From Bacillota bacterium (GTDB lineage: Bacteria; Bacillota; Clostridia; Peptostreptococcales; Anaerovoracaceae): 64,000 nt of DNA. Below, in pieces: positions 16,470-26,709 of this stretch. The stretch spans positions 28,707 through 92,706 of the forward strand of contig JAUNFA010000005.1 of the NCBI GenBank assembly GCA_030525285.1. Reading direction: 5' to 3'. Both the position numbers and the translations under genes were made by a program. How positions within the stretch are numbered: the first letter of the stretch is position 1; each line of letters opens with the position of its first letter. Under the pieces are notes generated by a model. The model did no database searches. It had not been told where the DNA came from and was given only the letters and a program-made list of their open reading frames with translations.

Positions 16470-19400
16470 AAATTCTAAAAAGTGTCATTGATTCCGACAA
16501 GATAGAGAATCATACAATTGAAGAAATTCAGTGCAGGGCAGATAAAGCGCAGTTGTCTCAGGATGGCAGTCAGCTTGCAATTAATCTGACCCTGAATTTT
16601 GTGTTGCCATATGAGACAATAGACAAGTTTAAGCGGACTATTGTGGGAAGACTTGAGGCTGTAAAAGAAGTTAAGCTGGAACTGCGCTATGAAAATCTCC
16701 TTCAGACAATTGAAGAAGCCATGCCTTTTTACATACAGCACATGGTTGTAATTGTTAATGGTCAGTATGCTCACGTAACAAGAACCATATATACAGATGA
16801 TTTTGTGCTTGAGGATAACAGTCTTGTAATAAGAGCACTGGGAGAGACCGCAGTCAAAGTTCTGAACAAAGAAGTGGCTGTTCACTTCGAGAAACTGCTC
16901 AAACGTGATCTGGGTGCGGAGCTGAGAGTATCCTTTGAAAATCAGAAGGAACAGTATTCCAAAGCCGGCAAATCCATTGAAGAAAAGGCAAGAATTGCAG
17001 AAGAGATGCAGGCCAGAATAATAGAAGAAGCTGCGAAGGCACCTAAGCCACAAAGGAGCACATTGCCTTCAGATGGTGGCGCACCTTTTGGCGGATCACA
17101 GAAGTTTAGGAAAAAAAGGGACAGATATACACCTGTTAACGGCAACATCATTATGGGAAGTGCCATAAGGGGTGAAGTAATTCCTATTGGTGAAGTGAAT
17201 TCGGAAAGCGGCAAAGTAATTATCGAGGGAGAACTCTTTGGCAAGGATTCACGAACAACCAAAACGGACAGTAAACTTGTATCTCTTTTTATTACAGATA
17301 AAAAAACCAGCATATGTGTCAAGGCATTTACCGTAGACCAGAAGTGGGGGGATATCAACAGCAATTTCAGCAAAGGTGACGGCATTCGCATTCAGGGTAA
17401 TGCCCAGTGGGATAAATATGATAATCACGTCACTATAATGGCTGATAACATCGAGAAAATTGAAAAGAAAGAAAGAACAGATACATATCCGGAGAAGCGC
17501 GTGGAACTTCATGCACATACCAAGATGAGTGCCATGGATGGTTTTAACGATGTAAAGCGAATGGTTAAAACTGCAGAAAAATGGGGTCACAAGGCTGTAG
17601 CCGTTACCGACCATGGCGTAGTACAGGCATTCCCGGAAGCATCTCATGCAGGAAAAGATATCAAAATTCTTTACGGATGCGAGGGCTACCTTTATGATGA
17701 TGCCGGTCTTGTCGATGAAGAAGGAAATATCGATTACAAGAAAAGACCGACAAATCACGTTATAATTTTCGCGAAGAATAGAGAAGGATTAAAGAATCTG
17801 TATAAGCTGGTTTCCTATTCTCACTTGAAATATTTCTATAAAAGACCGAGAATACCGAAGTCAGTTCTCAGGGAGCACAGAGAGGGACTTATTGTAGGCT
17901 CTGCATGTGAAGCGGGAGAAATTTTCAGAGCAGTTCTTAACGGTGAAAGTGAAGAAAGAATCGAAGAACTGGTGAACTTTTATGATTATCTTGAAATTCA
18001 GCCCCTTGTTAATAACAGATTCCTTATCAAGAAGGGAACTGTTAAAGGTGAAGAGGACCTTAAGGAACTGAACAGGAAGATTGTGCAGCTAGGCGAAAAA
18101 TATGACAAGCCGGTTGTAGCAACCTGTGATACTCACTATTTTGACGAAGAAGAGGCATTGTACAGACGAATTCTCATGGCAGGTCAGGGATTCAAAGGTG
18201 TTGAAGGAGACGAAGGACTTTATTTCAGAACGACTGATGAGATGATGAAAGAATTCCAATATCTGGGAGAAGAAACGGCTTATCGTGTAGTAATCGAAAA
18301 TACAAATATGGTAGCTGACTGGATAGAACCTATGATGCCGGTACCAAAGGGCAAGTTTCCACCAAAGATTGACGGAGCAGAGGAAGATTTGCGTAAGGCC
18401 TGCGAGGAACGTGCGGCGGACATGTATGGCTCGCCTTTGCCAGATGAAATAAGGGAAAGGCTGGATATAGAACTTAATTCCATAATTGATAACGGATATG
18501 CAGTAATGTATCGTTCTGCAGAGATGCTTGTAAAGAAGTCACTGAGTGACGGATATCTTGTTGGTTCGAGAGGATCTGTAGGGTCATCCTTTGCGGCCAC
18601 AATGTCAGGAATAACAGAAGTAAATCCTCTGGCGCCTCACTACCTTTGTCCCAAGTGCAAAAATCTTGAGTGGGGAGATGAAATCGAATACGACTGCGGT
18701 GTTGATATGCCGGACAGGACGTGTCCTGTATGCGGCACTGAATACAAAAAAGAAGGATTTAAGATACCTTTCCAGACTTTCCTCGGATTTAATGCCGATA
18801 AGGAACCGGATATAGACCTTAACTTCGCAGGAGAATATCAGGGTAAGGCACAGAAATATGTTGAAGAGATATTTGGTGCCTCAAATGTATTCAAGGCGGG
18901 TACCATACAAACTATCAAGGATAAGATAGCCTTTGGACTGGTTGCAAAATACTTTGAAGAGAGGAATATGCACGTTAACAAGTTCGAACTGGACAGGCTT
19001 GCATCCTGCTGTGAGGGTGTACGAAAAACTTCAGGTCAGCATCCGGGCGGTGTAATCATTGTGCCTAGGGGCCATGAAATATATGAATTCTGTCCTGTAC
19101 AGCACCCTGCTAACGATGTTAAGTCCGACATAATTACAACGCATTTTGATTACCACTCTATTGACCAGAACCTGTTAAAGCTTGATATACTCGGACACGA
19201 TGCTCCGTCTATGATCAGACAGCTGCAGGATATGACCGGTGTTGATCCGGCAGAAGTGCCGATTAAAGACGATAAGGTAATGACAATATTTATCGGCACT
19301 GAGGGACTTGATATAAAGGATCCGGACTATATGTTCGTGCACGGAAGTTTCGGTATTCCTGAATTCGGCACTAAGTTCGTGAGACAGATGCTGGATGATA

Positions 19401-20227
19401 TCAGACCTACATCCTTTGAAGAACTCGTAAGAATATCGGGACTTTCTCACGGTACGGATGTGTGGCTTGGCAATGCACAGGATCTGGTTCGTGCAGGAAT
19501 CACAACGATGAGAGAAGCCATAGCAACCAGAGACGACATTATGAACTATCTGCGAAAAAAGGGATTGCCCGATGGTGATGCTTTCTGGATTATGGAGCAT
19601 GTCAGAAAAGGTAAGGGCCTTACAGAGGATGAAGAAAATCTAATGATTGAAAACGATGTGCCTGAGTGGTATATAGAATCGTGCAAAAAAATCAAGTACA
19701 TGTTCCCGAGAGCTCATGCGGTGGCATATACGATGATGTCTGCCAGAATTGCCTACTATAAGGTATATTATCCTGTGGCGTTTTATGCAGTGTACTTTAC
19801 TGCAAAGGTTGCAAATTTTGACGAAAAGGTAATGCTCGGCGGTAAGCTGGCAGTCGAGGAAAGATATAAAGAAATACTTTCAAAGGGCAAGGACGCCTCA
19901 AAAAAGGAAGAGGACGACCTTACTGTACTTGAGGTGGCAATTGAAATGTATGCCAGAGGGTATGAATTCGCTCATGCAAGGCTCGGCATTTCAGATGCTA
20001 CCAGATTCCGTGCGTATGAGGGAAAGGTGCTACTGCCGTTTCTGGCAATTACGGGCATGGGAGAAGGTGCGGCAAGATCCTTTGCGGATGGATACGCGGA
20101 AAGACCATATGAAACTGTCGAAGAAGTTATGGACAGAGGCCGGGTCAACAAAACGATTATTGAAGAATTAAGAAGACATGGTGTTCTGGAAGGACTTCCC
20201 GAAACAGCACAAATCAGCTTTTTCTGA
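16463..20227 (+). CDS. polC: DNA polymerase III alpha subunit, PolC type, lacking the exonuclease domain
   Basis: The replicative polymerase of low-GC Gram-positives, 1254 residues against about 1437 in Bacillus subtilis. Domains in order: N-terminal domain (1-200), OB fold (about 225-335), PHP domain (HAHTKMSAMDG at 350-360, AVTDHG at 380-385), then polymerase with a zinc knuckle (CPKCKNLEW, CPVCGTEYK) and the catalytic PDIDLNF. In PolC a proofreading exonuclease is normally inserted in the PHP domain; here LYGCEGYLYDDAGLV (403-417) runs almost directly into RPTNHVIIFAKNREGLKNL (428-446), and no DxE exonuclease motif is seen anywhere. The loss of about 180 residues equals the length deficit. 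The frame is open throughout. Confidence 0.95.
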   Translation: MLEILKSVIDSDKIENHTIEEIQCRADKAQLSQDGSQLAINLTLNFVLPYETIDKFKRTIVGRLEAVKEVKLELRYENLLQTIEEAMPFYIQHMVVIVNGQYAHVTRTIYTDDFVLEDNSLVIRALGETAVKVLNKEVAVHFEKLLKRDLGAELRVSFENQKEQYSKAGKSIEEKARIAEEMQARIIEEAAKAPKPQRSTLPSDGGAPFGGSQKFRKKRDRYTPVNGNIIMGSAIRGEVIPIGEVNSESGKVIIEGELFGKDSRTTKTDSKLVSLFITDKKTSICVKAFTVDQKWGDINSNFSKGDGIRIQGNAQWDKYDNHVTIMADNIEKIEKKERTDTYPEKRVELHAHTKMSAMDGFNDVKRMVKTAEKWGHKAVAVTDHGVVQAFPEASHAGKDIKILYGCEGYLYDDAGLVDEEGNIDYKKRPTNHVIIFAKNREGLKNLYKLVSYSHLKYFYKRPRIPKSVLREHREGLIVGSACEAGEIFRAVLNGESEERIEELVNFYDYLEIQPLVNNRFLIKKGTVKGEEDLKELNRKIVQLGEKYDKPVVATCDTHYFDEEEALYRRILMAGQGFKGVEGDEGLYFRTTDEMMKEFQYLGEETAYRVVIENTNMVADWIEPMMPVPKGKFPPKIDGAEEDLRKACEERAADMYGSPLPDEIRERLDIELNSIIDNGYAVMYRSAEMLVKKSLSDGYLVGSRGSVGSSFAATMSGITEVNPLAPHYLCPKCKNLEWGDEIEYDCGVDMPDRTCPVCGTEYKKEGFKIPFQTFLGFNADKEPDIDLNFAGEYQGKAQKYVEEIFGASNVFKAGTIQTIKDKIAFGLVAKYFEERNMHVNKFELDRLASCCEGVRKTSGQHPGGVIIVPRGHEIYEFCPVQHPANDVKSDIITTHFDYHSIDQNLLKLDILGHDAPSMIRQLQDMTGVDPAEVPIKDDKVMTIFIGTEGLDIKDPDYMFVHGSFGIPEFGTKFVRQMLDDIRPTSFEELVRISGLSHGTDVWLGNAQDLVRAGITTMREAIATRDDIMNYLRKKGLPDGDAFWIMEHVRKGKGLTEDEENLMIENDVPEWYIESCKKIKYMFPRAHAVAYTMMSARIAYYKVYYPVAFYAVYFTAKVANFDEKVMLGGKLAVEERYKEILSKGKDASKKEEDDLTVLEVAIEMYARGYEFAHARLGISDATRFRAYEGKVLLPFLAITGMGEGAARSFADGYAERPYETVEEVMDRGRVNKTIIEELRRHGVLEGLPETAQISFF

Positions 20228-20235
20228 TAAAAAGC

Positions 20236-20264
20236 TTGCAATTGCAGGGGTGACGTGGTATTAT
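20236..20264 (+). promoter_or_regulatory. Promoter of the rimP-nusA-infB operon
   Basis: TTGCAA (20236-20241), 17 bp and TATTAT (20259-20264). Transcription would start near 20271, only about 25 nt before a terminator-like hairpin. Confidence 0.75.
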
Positions 20265-20293
20265 GATGCTGTTAAGAAGAATATTTTTTAGCG

Positions 20294-20322
20294 AGACTGG
20301 GTATAAGCCCAGTCTTTCTTTA
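20294..20322 (+). terminator. Terminator-like hairpin in the rimP leader
   Basis: An 8-bp perfect stem (AGACTGGG with CCCAGTCT, six-base loop) is followed by TTCTTT. It ends polC transcripts, and because it lies downstream of the promoter at 20236-20264 it could also act as an attenuator for rimP-nusA. Confidence 0.8.
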
Positions 20323-20339
20323 TGACTTTAGGAGGCATG

Positions 20340-20813
20340 ATGGCAAAAAAGAAGATTACAGAGGTGGTAGAAGAAATCCTGACCGATTTTTTGAATGAAG
20401 AAGGTTATGAACTGTATAATACTGAATTCATTAAAGAGGGCAAGGACTGGTTCCTGCGTGTGTATATCGATAAACCGGAAGAGGAGGGTTACATCGGCAC
20501 GGAAGATTGTGAGAAGGTGAGCAGATATTTGAGCGACAAACTGGATGAAGCAGATCCTATTGACAAGGTCTATTATCTTGAAGTGTCTTCACCCGGCATG
20601 GACAGAGTGCTTGCAAAGCCGGAGCATTATGTGAAATATGCGGGAAAAGAAGTAGATGTGAAGCTTTACAAAGGTAAAGACGGTACAAAGAACATCAGCG
20701 GTATCCTTAAATACAGCGACGGCGAACAGGTGGTTGTTGTCGACGCGACAGGAAAAGAATGGAATCTGACTTTGGATGAAATAGCCAGAACTCGACTGGC
20801 TGTTGTATTTTAA
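20340..20813 (+). CDS. rimP: Ribosome maturation factor RimP
   Basis: A 157-residue factor for late assembly of the 30S subunit. The acidic N-terminal domain ends with YYLEVSSPGMDRVLAKPEHY, the family mark, and a small C-terminal SH3-like domain follows. Tandem ATGs at 20337 and 20340 follow AGGAGG; four-base spacing favours the second. First gene of the nusA operon, as in most bacteria. Confidence 0.93.
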   Translation: MAKKKITEVVEEILTDFLNEEGYELYNTEFIKEGKDWFLRVYIDKPEEEGYIGTEDCEKVSRYLSDKLDEADPIDKVYYLEVSSPGMDRVLAKPEHYVKYAGKEVDVKLYKGKDGTKNISGILKYSDGEQVVVVDATGKEWNLTLDEIARTRLAVVF

Positions 20814-20826
20814 CGGGAGGAATGAA

Positions 20827-21966
20827 ATGAGCAACGGTAATGAATTTATGAGTGCGGTATATGATCTGGTAAAGGAGAAGAACATTCCTAAGGAGGTGCT
20901 TATTGAAGCAATCGAATCAGCACTGGTATCAGCATATAAGAAGAACTACGGTACATCACAGAATGTAAGAGTGACAATCGATAGAGAGACAGGAGATGTC
21001 AATGTCTTCATGAGAAGAGATGTTGTTGATGAAGTAGAAGATGAATTCACAGAAATCTCCCTTGAAGATGCTTTGGAAATTGATAACAGATATATGGTAG
21101 GTGACGTGGTTGAGTATCAGGTTACTCCAAAAGATTTCGGCAGAATTGCAGCTCAGACAGCAAAGCAGGTCGTAGTACAGAGAATCAGAGAAGCCGAAAG
21201 AGGCATGGTATATGATTCATATATAGACAGACAGGGCGAGCTTATTACAGGTGTAGTGCAGAGAATAAGCAATGATACGATTTTTGTAAACATCGGAAAT
21301 ACAGAAGGTATTCTGGTAGCAAGTGAAAGAACAAAAAACGAAAAATACAAAATCAATGATAGAATCAAGGCTTACATCATGGACGTAAGAAAGAGTACAA
21401 GAGGACCTCAGATTTTCCTTTCAAGAACTCATCCGGGATTTGTTGAAAGACTCTTTGAACTGGAGGTTCCAGAAATTGAAGACGGCATTGTAGAAATCAA
21501 GAGCATTGCCAGAGAGGCAGGTTCAAGAACGAAGATTGCTGTTTACACTGAGGATGAAAATGTGGATCCTGTAGGTGCATGCGTAGGAGCAGGTGGTGCA
21601 AGAGTACGAAATATTGTTGATGAACTCTTCGGAGAAAAAATAGATATTACAACATGGGATGAAGATCCTAAGGTTCTTATCAAAAACGTTCTTAGTCCGG
21701 CAAAGGTCGAAGAAGTAATGATTGATGAAGAAGAAAAGTCAGCAACAGTAGTTGTTCCTGATTATCAGCTGTCACTGGCAATCGGCAAGGAAGGTCAGAA
21801 CGTAAGACTGGCAGCTAAACTCTGTGGATGGAAAATAGACATCAAGAGCCATTCGCAGTACTTCGGAGATGAAGAAGTGCAGGAGTATCAGGAGTATGAA
21901 GATAACTATGATGATTATGAAGATGATATCATAGAATATGAGGAAGAGGGCGATAAGGTTGAGTAA
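20827..21966 (+). CDS. nusA: Transcription termination/antitermination factor NusA
   Basis: A 379-residue RNA polymerase-binding factor. Order: N-terminal domain (1-130), S1 domain (GELITGVVQRISNDTIFVNIG), KH1 (DPVGACVGAGGARVRNIVDEL) and KH2 (LAIGKEGQNVRLAAKLCGWK), then a very acidic tail rich in Glu, Asp and Tyr. This tail lies where the E. coli protein has its AR repeats, which Bacillota lack. ATG 20827 follows GGGAGG. An autoregulatory role on its own operon is possible given the hairpin in the leader. Confidence 0.96.
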   Translation: MSNGNEFMSAVYDLVKEKNIPKEVLIEAIESALVSAYKKNYGTSQNVRVTIDRETGDVNVFMRRDVVDEVEDEFTEISLEDALEIDNRYMVGDVVEYQVTPKDFGRIAAQTAKQVVVQRIREAERGMVYDSYIDRQGELITGVVQRISNDTIFVNIGNTEGILVASERTKNEKYKINDRIKAYIMDVRKSTRGPQIFLSRTHPGFVERLFELEVPEIEDGIVEIKSIAREAGSRTKIAVYTEDENVDPVGACVGAGGARVRNIVDELFGEKIDITTWDEDPKVLIKNVLSPAKVEEVMIDEEEKSATVVVPDYQLSLAIGKEGQNVRLAAKLCGWKIDIKSHSQYFGDEEVQEYQEYEDNYDDYEDDIIEYEEEGDKVE

Positions 21967-22237
21967 CAGGAAGGTTCCCATGAGACGATGTGTCGGCTGC
22001 ATGGAATCAAAGCCGAAGAATCAGCTTATAAGAATAGCCTGCTATGAAAATGAAATCACTGTTGATCCTACAGGCAAGGCCAAGGGGAGAGGCGTGTATC
22101 TTTGCCTGAATCCCAAGTGCATGGAATTGTCAAAGAAGAAGAGAGCTTTTCAGAGAAATTTCGGAATTGAGATATCTCCGGAAGAGCTGGAGAGGATTTA
22201 TCAGGAGTTGACAGAACATGAACAGGAAAATAGCTAG
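21959..22237 (+). CDS. ylxR: YlxR family RNA-binding/nucleoid protein (DUF448)
   Basis: A protein of about 92 residues that starts either at TTG 21959, overlapping the nusA stop, or at ATG 21980. PMRRCVGCMESKPKNQLIRI and the GRGVYLCLNPKCMELSKKKRAF block are the YlxR marks. It sits in its conserved place between nusA and the L7Ae-like gene. The TTG start gives the usual length; the ATG has an AGGAAGG ribosome site, so the start is not settled. Confidence 0.88.
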   Translation: MSNRKVPMRRCVGCMESKPKNQLIRIACYENEITVDPTGKAKGRGVYLCLNPKCMELSKKKRAFQRNFGIEISPEELERIYQELTEHEQENS

Positions 22238-22529
22238 TTATTTGGGATTTGCAAGAAAAGCCGGAAAGACCATGAGCGGTGTCAACACCTGCACCTTCGG
22301 CATAGAAAAGGGTAAGGTAGAGCTTGTGGTACTGGCAGAGGACATTTCAGAAAACAGCAAGAAGAAAATTATGAAGGAAATAAGGCGCAACCGGGTGGTC
22401 TACGTTACCAGCGGTACCGTACAGGAGCTTTCACAGGCCATTGGTCAGACCGGAAGAAGCGTCATAGGCATATGCGACAAAGGTTTCGCAGAAGTTATTT
22501 TGAAGGAATCTAATGAAGAAAGGTCGTAA
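22218..22529 (+). CDS. L7Ae-like ribosomal/kink-turn RNA-binding protein YlxQ
   Basis: A 103-residue L7Ae/L30e-fold protein. KIASYLGFARKAGKTMSG, VVLAEDISENSKKKI and the later IGQTGRSVIGICDKGFA follow the family pattern for kink-turn RNA binding. It overlaps ylxR by 20 bases and precedes infB, the standard Bacillota order (ylxQ in B. subtilis). Confidence 0.9.
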   Translation: MNRKIASYLGFARKAGKTMSGVNTCTFGIEKGKVELVVLAEDISENSKKKIMKEIRRNRVVYVTSGTVQELSQAIGQTGRSVIGICDKGFAEVILKESNEERS

Positions 22530-22541
22530 GGAGGTAGTTGT

Positions 22542-25340
22542 ATGAAGGTAAAAGAACTGGCAGATGAATTGAACATGTCTCCAAAGGATGTTCTGGAAAA
22601 AGCTCAGCACATGGGTGTCAAGGTCAATGCGCTGACAGATGATATGTCGGAAATGGACACTACAGCAGTTAGAAATACTATTACAAAGGGCGGAAGCAAA
22701 AGAGAGACAAAGGTTGTAAAGGTAACACCAAAGAAATCAGGTGCTGAAGACCATGTAAGCGCAAGCAACGTTACTGTAAAGGCAGCAAATATCAAGATGC
22801 CTGAAATCAAAAGAAGCAGCAAGGCTTCAACGAAGAGTACATCAAAGGAAAAAACTGTTAAACCACCTGTGGGCAAACCGGTTGTGTCCAAGGAAATAGA
22901 GAACAGACCAAAGCCGGTAGAAGGTAAACCGGTTGTATCCAAGGAGATGCTGGAAAAGAGAATTGCAAGAGATAAGGCTGAAGAAGCTGAAACAAAGAAG
23001 CCTGAAGAAGCTGTAAATGAAGCACCAAAAGCACCAAAAGCTGAACCTGTACAGGAGGCTAAACAGGAACCTCCAAAGAGAAGAGGCGGGTTGAAGGTAA
23101 TAAAGAAGGCTGAGGACGTAAGAAGAGAAGAAGCTGAAGCGGCAGAAAAGAGAAGAATTCAGGCAGAAAAAAGAGCTGCAGCAAAGAGCACCAAAGAAAA
23201 TGACGAAAAGTCAGACAGGTCGGAGAAGAAGCATAACAGCGAAAGAAGAGCAAAGAACGACAAGACTGACAGGGGCGAAAGAAAGCCGAGAAACGACAGA
23301 GGCGACAAACAGGAAAGAGGTGGACGTTCAGGCGAAAGAAATGCACGTCCGCAGAGAAGAAACGACAGCGTTGTCGCAGCTGAAACTGCACCTGAAAAGT
23401 CTTCAACAAGACGCGACAAGAAAAAAGATAATAAGGATCACGATAAGTTCTCCAAGCTTGAAAGAGGCAAGAAGCAGGGCAAGAAGGAAACTCCAAGGAG
23501 CCTTGAAAAGCAGGCAAGCAAGAAGAGACACGCGAACAGACCGAAGGTTGAGAAGGAACCTGAAGTGGAAGAAGTAGCACTTCCAACAGGAACAGTACTC
23601 ATTAATGTACCTATTACTGTTGCAGGTTTCTCAGAGCAGACGAAGACCACAGTATCACAGATTATAATGACACTCATGAAGATGGGTGTAATGGCAAATG
23701 TCAACCAGAATCTTGATGAAGAGACTGTAGTGCTTCTGGCTGAAGAATTGGGAATTCAGGTAGCAATCGGCAAGGTTGAAGAAGAAACGTCAGAAGAAGG
23801 TATCGAAACCTTTGACGACAAGGAAGAAGAACTTCAGCCAAGACCTCCGATTATTACTGTTATGGGACACGTTGACCACGGTAAAACTTCACTGCTTGAC
23901 GCAATCAGAAACACGAATGTTACAGCAGGTGAGTCCGGTGGAATCACACAGCATATCGGTGCATCAGAAGTAGAAATCAATGGTCAGAAGATTGTATTCC
24001 TTGATACTCCGGGACATGAAGCCTTCACAGCAATGAGAGCAAGAGGTGCACATTCAACAGATATTGCAGTACTGGTAGTTGCCGCTGATGACTCAGTTAA
24101 GCCTCAGACAATCGAATCAATAAGTCATGCAAAGTCAGCAGGAGTACCTATTATCGTAGCCATAAACAAAATGGATAAGCCGGGCGCAAATCCTGATATT
24201 GTTAAAAAAGATCTGGCAGATCAGGGAATACTTGTTGAAGACTGGGGCGGAGATGTTATCTCAGTACCTGTATCAGCTAAGACAGGCGAAGGTATTACAA
24301 ATCTTCTCGAAATGATTCTGCTTCAGGCAGAGGTTCTCGAACTTAAGGCAAATCCTAACAGACTTGCAATGGGTACAGTTCTTGAAGCAAGACTTGATAA
24401 GGCAAAGGGTCCTGTAGCAAGCCTTCTGGTATTGAACGGAACACTTAAGTCAGGAAAGAGCATCGTAGCAGGAACATGTTCAGGCAAGATTAGACTCATG
24501 ACTAATGACAAGGGTGAGAAGATTAATTCAGCAGGTCCTGCAACTGCTGTAGAAGTGCTGGGACTTACAGATGTCCCTCAGGCAGGTGATATTTTTAACG
24601 CTGTTAAAAATGATAAGCAGGCAAGAGAAATAGCAAACAACAGACTTGAGAAGCAGAGAGAAGAGGTTCTGGCAAGAAATTCAAGTACTACACTTGAAGA
24701 ACTCTTTAGCCAGATTCAGGAAGGCGATGTTAAGGATCTAAACCTTATTGTAAAGGCAGACGTTCAGGGTTCAGTAGGTGCTATTGTTTCATCCCTCGAA
24801 AAGCTTTCGAATGATCAGGTAAGAGTTAAAATTGTACATACAGGTGTAGGTACTGTTAATGAATCAGATATTATGCTGGCAGGTACATCAAATGCAATTA
24901 TCATTGGATTCAATGTAAGACCTAGCGCAACAATAACAGGAATGGCCGAAAGAGACGGCATTCAGATAAGAACATACAGAGTAATCTACGATATCATTGA
25001 CGATGTAGAAAATGCCATGAAGGGTATGCTTGATCCTGAATTCAGAGAAGTAGTTCTTGGAACAGTTGAAATCAGAACAACATTCAAGGTACCTGGCGTT
25101 GGAATCATCGGAGGTGCTTACGTTACAAGCGGTAAGATGGTTCGTAATGAACAGGTTCGTCTCGTAAGAGATGGTATCGTAATACATGAAGGTAAGATTT
25201 CATCGTTAAAGAGATTCAAGGATGATGCCAAGGAGGTAGCAGCAGGCTACGAATGCGGTATCGGTATTGAAAAGTACAACGATATTAAGGAAGGCGATAT
25301 TATTGAATGCTTTAAGATGGAAGAAATTGAAAGGGCATAA
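22542..25340 (+). CDS. infB: Translation initiation factor IF-2
   Basis: A 932-residue GTPase that places fMet-tRNA on the 30S subunit. An IF2N helix domain (1-55) is followed by a long, highly charged Lys/Glu/Arg linker to about residue 345, then a second IF2N domain and the G domain: [12 protein letters not shown] near 442, DTPGHEAF near 488, NKMDKPG near 542. Domains II to IV with the C2 fMet-tRNA-binding module complete it. The linker is low-complexity and gives rise to long antisense frames that are not genes. Confidence 0.97.
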   Translation: MKVKELADELNMSPKDVLEKAQHMGVKVNALTDDMSEMDTTAVRNTITKGGSKRETKVVKVTPKKSGAEDHVSASNVTVKAANIKMPEIKRSSKASTKSTSKEKTVKPPVGKPVVSKEIENRPKPVEGKPVVSKEMLEKRIARDKAEEAETKKPEEAVNEAPKAPKAEPVQEAKQEPPKRRGGLKVIKKAEDVRREEAEAAEKRRIQAEKRAAAKSTKENDEKSDRSEKKHNSERRAKNDKTDRGERKPRNDRGDKQERGGRSGERNARPQRRNDSVVAAETAPEKSSTRRDKKKDNKDHDKFSKLERGKKQGKKETPRSLEKQASKKRHANRPKVEKEPEVEEVALPTGTVLINVPITVAGFSEQTKTTVSQIIMTLMKMGVMANVNQNLDEETVVLLAEELGIQVAIGKVEEETSEEGIETFDDKEEELQPRPPIITVMGHVDHGKTSLLDAIRNTNVTAGESGGITQHIGASEVEINGQKIVFLDTPGHEAFTAMRARGAHSTDIAVLVVAADDSVKPQTIESISHAKSAGVPIIVAINKMDKPGANPDIVKKDLADQGILVEDWGGDVISVPVSAKTGEGITNLLEMILLQAEVLELKANPNRLAMGTVLEARLDKAKGPVASLLVLNGTLKSGKSIVAGTCSGKIRLMTNDKGEKINSAGPATAVEVLGLTDVPQAGDIFNAVKNDKQAREIANNRLEKQREEVLARNSSTTLEELFSQIQEGDVKDLNLIVKADVQGSVGAIVSSLEKLSNDQVRVKIVHTGVGTVNESDIMLAGTSNAIIIGFNVRPSATITGMAERDGIQIRTYRVIYDIIDDVENAMKGMLDPEFREVVLGTVEIRTTFKVPGVGIIGGAYVTSGKMVRNEQVRLVRDGIVIHEGKISSLKRFKDDAKEVAAGYECGIGIEKYNDIKEGDIIECFKMEEIERA

Positions 25341-25352
25341 GGCATAAAATAT

Positions 25353-25751
25353 ATGACAAAAGGATATAGACAGGGAAGAGTTGGAGAAGAAATAAGAAAA
25401 ATAATAAGCGAGCTGCTTTTTAATGGACTTAAGGATCCGAGACTCTCTCCAATGGTCAGCATCACAGCAGTAGAGGTGACAAGTGACAACAGTTATGCCA
25501 CTTGTTACTTCACTGTACTCGATATGGGAACACCCGAAGAGAGTCAGCAGAAACTGGACGATACTCTTAAGGCTTTTGAGAAGGCCAAGGGTTATATAAG
25601 AAATGAAATCAGCAAAGAACTTAAGCTTAGACATGTTCCGGAACTGATTTTCAAAATAGACAAATCCATGGAATACGGAAGACACATTTCAGGAATTCTT
25701 GATACGCTGGACATTAGACATGACGAGGAAGAGGCGGAAGATGAAGAATAA
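25353..25751 (+). CDS. rbfA: Ribosome-binding factor A
   Basis: A 132-residue KH-like factor for 16S 5'-end maturation. RQGRVGEEIRKIISELL, LKDPRLSPMVSITAVEV and LRHVPELIFKIDKSMEYG are conserved. It ends in an acidic tail. The nrnA start lies inside its last codons (ATG 25741). Confidence 0.94.
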   Translation: MTKGYRQGRVGEEIRKIISELLFNGLKDPRLSPMVSITAVEVTSDNSYATCYFTVLDMGTPEESQQKLDDTLKAFEKAKGYIRNEISKELKLRHVPELIFKIDKSMEYGRHISGILDTLDIRHDEEEAEDEE

Positions 25752-26709
25752 TGCATCGTTGCATGAAATAGGGAAAATTCTGGAGAAAGCAGATTCTGTG
25801 CTTATTTTCCCTCATGTTTCGCCGGATGGAGATGCTATGGGATCAGCAACAGGATTGTACAAAGCCTTAACCTCAATAGGTAAAAAGTGTGCGATTCTGC
25901 TGGAAGAGGATATTCCGGAATATATATCCTTTCTACCCTTTGAGGGATATACAAAGGATCAGAACATAATAGAAGAACCTGATGTTACAATCTGCGTTGA
26001 CTGCAGTGAGCCTAACAGAATCCCGTCACGAGTGGAAGCTTTTGAGAAGGGTAAGACAAGGGTGTGCATAGATCATCATATTAATCCGGAAGGTTATGGG
26101 GATTACTATTATATTGATGAGGGAACAGCAGCAGCCTCGGAACTTATATATACCCTTATAGATGAAATGACATGGCCTATGGATGAGGATACTGCAGTGC
26201 TCCTTTATGCCGGCATTGTCACAGATACTGGCGGATTCAGATATTCCAATACTACAGCATCGACTCACAGGATAGCAGCAAACCTTATAGAGGCAGGTGT
26301 GAATGTAAATGATATTTCTGTTGCATTGTATCAGAATGTATCACGTGAGCAGACTCTGGCAGAGGCAATGATTCTGGAAAAAATGGATATTTTCGCTGAT
26401 GGCAAAGGTGCAATCTCCTATGTAACATTGGAAGAGCTTGATGAAATAGGAGCATCGCCAGATGATACCGAAAACGTTATAGATAGGCTAAGAGATGTTA
26501 AAGGCGTTGAAATAGCAGCATTTCTTAAACCCAAAGGAAATAAGGTGAAAGCAAGTCTAAGAGCCAAAACATATGGTGACGTCCAGAAGATTGCCACGAC
26601 GTTTGGCGGAGGCGGCCATAAGAAAGCTGCAGGATGTACTATTGACGGAAGTGTTGAGAAAGCAGCGGAGAGCATGAAGAATTTAATTGCGGATTCATTG
26701 GAGAAGTAA
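25741..26709 (+). CDS. nrnA: DHH/DHHA1 nanoRNase / pAp phosphatase NrnA
   Basis: A 322-residue RecJ-like phosphoesterase that degrades very short RNAs and pAp and, in some members, c-di-AMP intermediates. Metal-site motifs: FPHVSPDGDAMGS, VDCSEPNR, IDHHINPEGYGDYYYID, TDTGGFRYSNT, then the C-terminal DHHA1 motif FGGGGHKKAAGC. The start MKNNASLHEI overlaps the end of rbfA, and an earlier in-frame ATG at 25699 lies within rbfA and lacks a ribosome site. Typical operon position before truB. Confidence 0.92.
   Translation: MKNNASLHEIGKILEKADSVLIFPHVSPDGDAMGSATGLYKALTSIGKKCAILLEEDIPEYISFLPFEGYTKDQNIIEEPDVTICVDCSEPNRIPSRVEAFEKGKTRVCIDHHINPEGYGDYYYIDEGTAAASELIYTLIDEMTWPMDEDTAVLLYAGIVTDTGGFRYSNTTASTHRIAANLIEAGVNVNDISVALYQNVSREQTLAEAMILEKMDIFADGKGAISYVTLEELDEIGASPDDTENVIDRLRDVKGVEIAAFLKPKGNKVKASLRAKTYGDVQKIATTFGGGGHKKAAGCTIDGSVEKAAESMKNLIADSLEK

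Noticed and set aside
16475..17053. 192-codon - strand frame over the polC start
   Set aside because: Cysteine- and phenylalanine-rich nonsense peptide opposite a conserved gene; no start signal.
23059..23586. Long - strand frames with low-complexity protein in infB
   Set aside because: They mirror the Lys/Glu-rich linker of IF-2; base bias alone keeps these frames open.
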